From NCBI GenBank assembly GCA_947564465.1, contig CANOCV010000031.1:1-34866 (forward strand): a stretch of DNA of 34,866 nucleotides, in the 5' to 3' direction. The position numbers and the translations under genes were made by a program. Origin of the DNA: an uncultured Roseburia sp. (GTDB lineage: Bacteria; Bacillota; Clostridia; Lachnospirales; Lachnospiraceae). The notes below the pieces were generated by a model that had not been told where the DNA came from, ran no database searches, and saw only the letters and a program-made list of their open reading frames with translations. Positions 30,202-34,866 of the stretch are shown piece after piece. The first letter of the stretch is position 1, and each line of letters begins with the position of its first letter.

Positions 30202-31145
30202 AACAGACCGAGAAGATTGCAACAAGAGAAAGCTATGGCAATGCCTTGGTGGAGCTTGGGAAGGAGCATGAGGACTTGATTGTCATGGACGCGGATCTTG
30301 CCGGAGCTACCAAGACAGATAAATTTAAAAAAGCTTTTCCGGACCGTCACCTGAATTGCGGAATCGCGGAGGCAAATATGGCGGGAATTGCAGCGGGGCT
30401 TTCTACCTGCGGGAAGGTGCCGTTTATCAGTTCCTTTGCGATGTTTGCGGCGGGCCGGGCATATGAGCAGGTTCGCAATTCCATCGGTTACCCGCATTTG
30501 AACGTGAAAATCGGAGCGACACATGCCGGAATTTCCGTGGGAGAGGACGGGGCGACTCACCAATGTCTTGAGGATTTGGCATTGATGCGGGAGATTCCCG
30601 GAATGGTGGTTATGAATCCGTGTGATGATGTGGAGGCGAGGGCGGCTGTCAGAGCGGCATATGAGCATGTGGGGCCGGTTTATCTGCGTTTTGGGCGTCT
30701 TGCAATACCGATTATTAACGACAGGGAAACCTATAAGTTTGAAATCGGCAAAGGAGTTGTTCTGAAGGAAGGCTGCGATGTGACGATTTTTGCAACGGGT
30801 CTTGAAGTAAATGAGGTCCTGCAGGCTGCCGGGATGCTTGAGAAGGACGGAATCAAGCCGGAGGTTATCAATATTCATACAATTAAGCCGCTTGACGAGG
30901 AGCTTGTGGTATCTTCCGTATCAAAGACAAAGAAAGCCGTGACTGTGGAGGAGCACTCTGTGATAGGAGGACTGGGGAGCGCGGTCTGTGAGTGTCTGAG
31001 TGAAAAGGCACCGGCAAAAGTTTTGAGAATTGGCGTGCAGGATGTATTCGGGGAATCAGGTCCGGCGGAGGAATTGATTAAAAAATACGGACTGGACGCA
31101 GAAAGCATCTACAAAAAAGTCAAAACATTTGTAAAAGAACACTAA
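30189..31145 (+). CDS. Transketolase, C-terminal subunit
   Basis: This is the pyrimidine-binding and C-terminal half of transketolase, 318 residues, working as a complex with the product of the preceding gene. It has VMDADLAGATKT, FNCGIAEANMAG-type motif (here LNCGIAEANMAGIAAGL), SFAMFAAGRAYEQVRNSI, GEDGATHQCLEDLALMR, and the C-terminal domain with TVEEHSVIGGLGSAVCE. The split arrangement is common in Clostridia. GAAAGCAGGTGAAG precedes the ATG inside the upstream gene. A terminator follows 19 bases after the stop. Confidence 0.94.
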   Translation: MSELKQTEKIATRESYGNALVELGKEHEDLIVMDADLAGATKTDKFKKAFPDRHLNCGIAEANMAGIAAGLSTCGKVPFISSFAMFAAGRAYEQVRNSIGYPHLNVKIGATHAGISVGEDGATHQCLEDLALMREIPGMVVMNPCDDVEARAAVRAAYEHVGPVYLRFGRLAIPIINDRETYKFEIGKGVVLKEGCDVTIFATGLEVNEVLQAAGMLEKDGIKPEVINIHTIKPLDEELVVSSVSKTKKAVTVEEHSVIGGLGSAVCECLSEKAPAKVLRIGVQDVFGESGPAEELIKKYGLDAESIYKKVKTFVKEH

Positions 31146-31163
31146 ATGAGACAAAGAAGGAGG

Positions 31164-31191
31164 GCTGTCGCGAAGAAGCGGCAGCTTTTTT
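31164..31191 (+). terminator. Rho-independent terminator after transketolase
   Basis: GCTGTCGC (31164-31171) pairs with GCGGCAGC (31178-31185), one G-U, followed by six T residues. It ends the long gene series that starts near 21757. Confidence 0.9.
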
Positions 31192-31349
31192 GTGTATTGC
31201 TGTCGGAAAAAACTTAAAACCGCTATCAGAAACCGCCAAAAAAATTAGGCATATTGTGATAAGCTTGTCCGTAAAGCGGGTGAAGAACAGATTTGCATCT
31301 GCAAAAAGCAAAGAAATGTGTAGAAAAGGAAAGGCGGGAGAAGACAGCG

Positions 31350-32714
31350 ATGATAGAAATCAAGCAAGGCGGAAAAAAAGAAAATCAGAAGAAAGACTCG
31401 GAAGAAAGAACGGTATCCTGTCAGCCGAAGAATTTCCGGCAGATAGGTTCGCCACAGGGGAATCAGAAGGTTTATATTGAAGATTATGTGTATACATACC
31501 TGCATCCAATGTTTGAAGCGCCGGAGGAGATGCGGGTTTGCATATTGCTTGGACGTATAGAGAAGGAAGACGATATCCATTACATATTTGTCAGCGGGGC
31601 GGTAGAGCTGTCCGAGTTGGAGTTTGCAGGGACAACGCCGGTATTCTTGGAAAAAACAAGAGAGGAAATCTGCACCTTAATAAAAAAGCATTTTGACGGC
31701 AGCTATCTGGTGGGCTGGTATCTGGATTTGAAAGGAAATATGCCGAAACTGACGCCGGAGCTGGAGAGGATACACAGGAATTTTTTTGGCGGGAGAGACA
31801 AAATATTTTTCCTGTCGGATTCGTTGAACCGGGAAGAAAAGTTATTTGCCTGTGACAATAATGCGATCTGGCAGAAAGAGGGATATTATATTTACTATGA
31901 GAAAAATCCGGCAATGCAGGAATATATGATCGGCGCTCGTGAGCATACGGAGAATACGGTCAAGCCGGAGCAGGTGGTGGACGACGCTTTGAAAAATTAT
32001 CGGGAAATGCTGTTGCAAAAGGACGAGGAAAAGCCGCGGCGTTTTCATGTCGCATTTTATTCTACCGCGTTTTTGCTGGTATTGACCGTTTGCGTACTTG
32101 GCGTCAACATGTTGAACAACTATGAAAAAATGCGTAAATTAGAGGGCGCGATATCGGTGCTTTCAGATTCCGTTGAGACGGAGAGTCAGGAAGAAAAGAC
32201 CGAGGTGTCGGGAAATCGTGTAATCATTAAGAGTATAGACGGCAATGTAGAGAAGATAGAAACAGAGTCAGAAAGAAAATCCGACGGAAATCAGAACGTG
32301 GAGAACAGGGAAGCAGCACAAAATGCAGATGGACAGAGTAATGAGGCGCCGCAAAGCCAGGAGGGGGCAAACAGTGAGTCCGCACAAGGTCAGGACACGC
32401 AGGGAGAAAATCAGACAGGGGAAAACGGTGAAGGAGACGCCGCGGCAATGACAGATACCGAGAAGACAGCGGGAGTGAATAACAGCGATACAAAACAAGA
32501 CTCGGAAAATGAGCCGGTTGAGACAGCCGGTGAATTGACGGAGGCGGAGACAATCCGTTTGCAGGGATATTATATTGTGCAAAAAGGGGATAATCTTGCG
32601 TCTATAATTCGCAAGATCTACGGAGATATGAGTAATATGGAGGCGGTATGCGAGAAAAACGGAATTGACGATTCGAATCAAATATATGCCGGGCAAAAAT
32701 TGATCCTTCCATAA
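31350..32714 (+). CDS. Single-pass membrane protein with extracellular LysM domain
   Basis: This is a 454-residue protein. Residues about 1-225 form a cytoplasmic domain I do not recognise (YIEDYVYTYLHPMFE, ILLGRIEKEDDIHYIFVSG). One transmembrane helix follows at about 231-255 (FYSTAFLLVLTVCVLGVNML). A long Gln/Glu/Asn-rich low-complexity linker spans about 290-395. A LysM peptidoglycan-binding domain is at the C-terminus (YYIVQKGDNLASIIRKIYG, NQIYAGQKLILP). The layout ties a cytoplasmic domain to cell-wall peptidoglycan. ATG 31350 follows GGGAGAAG; an earlier in-frame start at 31293 lacks a site. It is the first of three envelope genes read together. Confidence 0.85.
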   Translation: MIEIKQGGKKENQKKDSEERTVSCQPKNFRQIGSPQGNQKVYIEDYVYTYLHPMFEAPEEMRVCILLGRIEKEDDIHYIFVSGAVELSELEFAGTTPVFLEKTREEICTLIKKHFDGSYLVGWYLDLKGNMPKLTPELERIHRNFFGGRDKIFFLSDSLNREEKLFACDNNAIWQKEGYYIYYEKNPAMQEYMIGAREHTENTVKPEQVVDDALKNYREMLLQKDEEKPRRFHVAFYSTAFLLVLTVCVLGVNMLNNYEKMRKLEGAISVLSDSVETESQEEKTEVSGNRVIIKSIDGNVEKIETESERKSDGNQNVENREAAQNADGQSNEAPQSQEGANSESAQGQDTQGENQTGENGEGDAAAMTDTEKTAGVNNSDTKQDSENEPVETAGELTEAETIRLQGYYIVQKGDNLASIIRKIYGDMSNMEAVCEKNGIDDSNQIYAGQKLILP

Positions 32715-32762
32715 AAAGGTAGAGTTTAAAAATAATTTATGGTACAATGACCAAGGGGAAGG

Positions 32763-34013
32763 ATGCGGCAAAGCAGAACAGGAAAGTTAATAAATACAAT
32801 GGCAGATAGAGAGATAAAGAAACGAAAATTTAAAACAGTAGAAAAGAGCACGACAGAGACGAATACGGAAGAGCTGAGTAAAAAAATCAGAGTTCACAGA
32901 CTTAAGATTTTAAAACGCATAATTGTTGCATCAGCGCTTATTCTGCTGATTGCGGCGGGCTTTATGCTGATGCTCAGGCTTCGGGAATATACATCCTATG
33001 AAGTGCTTTCGGAGACAGAGAGGACCGATGCGCTGGCATCAGGTTTTTTGGCATTTCGCGGCGGAGTTATAAAGTATAGCAATGATGGCGCTACATATAC
33101 CAATTCGTCGGAAGAGCTTGTGTGGAATCAGACTTTTGAAATGCAGGATACACTTGTGGACGAGTGCGAGAATTATGTGGTATTTGCGGAAAAGGGCGGA
33201 AATCATGTTTATGTTTTGGACACGGAAAAGCTGCAGGGAAGTTTTGAAACAACGATGGAAATTGTCAGTATAAGGGTGGCGAATCAGGGAACCGTGGCAG
33301 TTCTTATGGAGAAAGATCAGACAAGTTATATTCGTCTTTACGATAAAGACGGCAAGAATCTTGCCGGAGGACAGATTGGGGTAGAAAATGCGGGATATCC
33401 GTTAGATATTGCTTTATCTAATGATGCAATAAAAATGGCGGTAACGATGCTTGATATCAATGAGGGGAATATCAAGTCTATGATTGCATTTTATAATTTC
33501 GGTTCCGTCGGGCAGAATGAAATTGATCATATGGTGGGGACATATTCTTATTCCGATATGGTGATTCCTCAGATAGATTTTGTTTCGAATGATAGAATGA
33601 TAGCGTTTGGTGATTCCAAGGTTTTGATATTTGAGGGAACCCAAAAGCCTACATTGTCCAAAGAAATCGATCTTGAGACAGAAATCAAGAGTGTGTTTTA
33701 CAACGAGGATTACTTTGGCCTGGTAAATAATAATGAGGATGAAAAGAATACCAGGCATATGGAAATCTACGATACGAAGGGAAGCCATGTGCTGAGCAAG
33801 GATTTTGAGCTGGACTATGATACGATTGAATTTCTGGCAAATAACGAGATATGCATACGCAATGAGAGAGAGTGCCGGATTTATAATACATACGGTGTCA
33901 AGCATTTCTCTTATACATATGATGTACCGTTATTTAAGGTGTTGTCCGGCCGTTCGAGCCGTAATTATACATTTGTACTGGAAGGAAAAATAGAAAAGGT
34001 AAAATTAAAGTGA
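32763..34013 (+). CDS. DUF5711-like membrane-anchored beta-propeller-type protein
   Basis: This is a 416-residue protein with a basic N-terminus, one hydrophobic anchor at about residues 58-76 (IIVASALILLIAAGFMLML), and a long extracytoplasmic region of repeating beta strands. Several strand sets resemble propeller blades (VYVLDTEKLQGSFET, YIRLYDKDGKNLAG, IYDTKGSHVLSKDF). I associate the pattern with DUF5711, common in Lachnospiraceae and of unknown function. The start is ambiguous: ATG 32763 has AAGGGGAAGG directly upstream, while ATG 32799 begins the more family-like ADREIKKRKFK. The stop codon overlaps the GTG start of the CvpA gene, so the two are coupled. Confidence 0.8.
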   Translation: MRQSRTGKLINTMADREIKKRKFKTVEKSTTETNTEELSKKIRVHRLKILKRIIVASALILLIAAGFMLMLRLREYTSYEVLSETERTDALASGFLAFRGGVIKYSNDGATYTNSSEELVWNQTFEMQDTLVDECENYVVFAEKGGNHVYVLDTEKLQGSFETTMEIVSIRVANQGTVAVLMEKDQTSYIRLYDKDGKNLAGGQIGVENAGYPLDIALSNDAIKMAVTMLDINEGNIKSMIAFYNFGSVGQNEIDHMVGTYSYSDMVIPQIDFVSNDRMIAFGDSKVLIFEGTQKPTLSKEIDLETEIKSVFYNEDYFGLVNNNEDEKNTRHMEIYDTKGSHVLSKDFELDYDTIEFLANNEICIRNERECRIYNTYGVKHFSYTYDVPLFKVLSGRSSRNYTFVLEGKIEKVKLK

Positions 34014-34708
34014 ACTGGTTATTCATAGTTGTAATTATTTTTTTTGTATCATGTGTGCTGCGGGGATACCGAAAGGGATTCCTGCGGATTTTATATTCGC
34101 TCATTTCTATTATCGTGACGATCGTGTTTGTGACGATCACAGCGCCATATATTGCTGATTTTATTGCCCAAAATACGGAAATACAGGCTACGCTTGAGGA
34201 AAAGTGTTTGGAGCATATCCGTGCAGCGGCAGAGAAAAATATGGAGGAAGAGGCGCAGGAAAATAAGGAGAAGCTTGACGATGCAGGTGTCAGTCTGCCG
34301 GAAGGAATATGGGAAGAATTAATTGACTCCGGGATGGGAATTACAGATGATGTTTTGGGGCAGGCAGGCATCTATGAGATGCTGGCTTCTAACATGGCGC
34401 GTTTTATAGTAAACGGCATAGCATATTTTGTGGCATTGCTCGTGGTAACAATTGTGTTGTTTATAATTGCGAGAATGGTAAATCTGGTCGCGAAGCTTCC
34501 TCTGGTTAGAAATGTCAATCATTTTCTTGGAGTGTTAGCCGGAGCCATACAAGGTGTTATTTTGATTTGGGTTTTCTTTTATCTGATAGCTATTTGTTGT
34601 ACAAGCTCATTTGGAATAACTATGATATCTTATATTAACCAGAATGGGCTTTTGACGTGGTTGTATAATAACAACCTGGTTTTATATCTGGCGGTGGCAT
34701 ATTTTTAG
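34010..34708 (+). CDS. CvpA family membrane protein
   Basis: This is a 232-residue inner membrane protein of the CvpA (colicin V production) family. Hydrophobic helices lie at about 3-20, 26-50, 127-155 and 172-200. The opening MNWLFIVVIIFFVSCVLRGYRKGF contains the usual G-Y-R-K-G turn, quoted here as family signature. A charged loop of about 70 residues follows helix 2. In relatives CvpA contributes to envelope integrity or biofilm formation, but the mechanism is unknown. It starts with GTG overlapping the previous stop (GTGA). The upstream ribosome site is weak, consistent with translational coupling to the DUF5711-like gene. Confidence 0.85.
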   Translation: MNWLFIVVIIFFVSCVLRGYRKGFLRILYSLISIIVTIVFVTITAPYIADFIAQNTEIQATLEEKCLEHIRAAAEKNMEEEAQENKEKLDDAGVSLPEGIWEELIDSGMGITDDVLGQAGIYEMLASNMARFIVNGIAYFVALLVVTIVLFIIARMVNLVAKLPLVRNVNHFLGVLAGAIQGVILIWVFFYLIAICCTSSFGITMISYINQNGLLTWLYNNNLVLYLAVAYF

Positions 34709-34778
34709 GGGATATCATTTTGTTTATTATGATTTTAAATAAATTTGCTGAAAAAAGCAAAAAAATGTCAAAAAAGTG

Positions 34779-34807
34779 TTGACACAATGAAAATACCATG
34801 GTAATAT
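34779..34807 (+). promoter_or_regulatory. Strong sigma-A promoter at the right edge
   Basis: A perfect TTGACA (34779-34784) is followed after 17 bases by TAATAT (34802-34807). The transcript should begin near 34814 with a long hairpin. Another TTGAC starts at 34862, so tandem promoters are likely. No open frame follows within the window. A stable RNA operon is suspected. Confidence 0.8.
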
Positions 34808-34814
34808 AAAGTTC

Positions 34815-34843
34815 CACCGCGCAACAGATAAGTTGCTGCGGTG
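34815..34843 (+). other. Leader hairpin right after the edge promoter
   Basis: CACCGCGCAAC (34815-34825) pairs with GTTGC-T-GCGGTG (34832-34843): an 11-bp stem with one bulged T and a six-base loop. It lies at the predicted 5' end of the transcript. No U run follows, so it is not a standard terminator; a leader or processing stem is more likely. Confidence 0.65.
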
Positions 34844-34866
34844 AAAAAATTGAAAATGTTGTTGAC

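Overview
The window looks like chromosome of a Lachnospiraceae-type Clostridia (Bacillota). The evidence is strong AGGAGG-type ribosome sites, a large Alu-containing Firmicute SRP RNA, PerR with a reverse rubrerythrin, a split transketolase, and proteins resembling families common in Lachnospiraceae (DUF6128-, DUF5711- and DUF6512-like). No 16S rRNA lies inside the window, so the genus is not claimed.

Region 1 (1-7.9 kb) is accessory and clearly AT-rich. A SAM methyltransferase and a GNAT acetyltransferase are followed by a 5.2-kb block bounded by two 88-bp perfect direct repeats (1745-1832 and 6958-7045). The block holds a decayed tyrosine integrase at one end, then a Dam-like D12 adenine methylase, a PD-(D/E)XK restriction endonuclease and a second DNA methylase whose start codon appears to be ACG. 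A decayed IS200-type element sits on the 3' end of that methylase. A VOC-family gene begins just after the second repeat copy. Next come two exact-length 160-bp tandem copies of a multi-hairpin element (7481-7800) with compensatory base-pair changes between copies.

Region 2 (7.9-12.5 kb) is core-like. It holds a reverse rubrerythrin and perR (both preceded by the same dyad operator), a DUF6128-like protein, a GNAT, an NrdG-type radical SAM activase, tadA, and the SRP RNA with a consensus sigma-A promoter.

Region 3 (12.6-21.7 kb) carries an SbcD/SbcC-like (YhaO/YhaN-like) nuclease-ATPase pair, a DUF6512-like membrane protein, a membrane-fused spermidine-synthase-like protein, a Dabb protein, tRNA-Ser(CGA), and a secreted protein with about eight bacterial Ig-like domains and a C-terminal NlpC/P60 peptidase.

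Region 4 (21.7-31.2 kb) reads as one long co-directional series starting from a consensus promoter at 21721: OPT peptide transporter, PqqD-like protein, PepD dipeptidase, phosphofructokinase-family protein, dnaX, ebfC, recR and the two transketolase halves, ending in a Rho-independent terminator. Peptide import and hydrolysis, sugar phosphate metabolism and replication/recombination genes are thus packed together. In Bacillus subtilis tadA-scr-dnaX-yaaK-recR are contiguous; here tadA-ffs and dnaX-ebfC-recR are 14 kb apart.

Region 5 (31.3-34.9 kb) encodes three envelope proteins (LysM with one membrane anchor, DUF5711-like, CvpA). It ends with a TTGACA-17-TAATAT promoter, a hairpin leader and the start of another TTGAC box, which suggests that a stable RNA (possibly rRNA) operon begins just outside the window.
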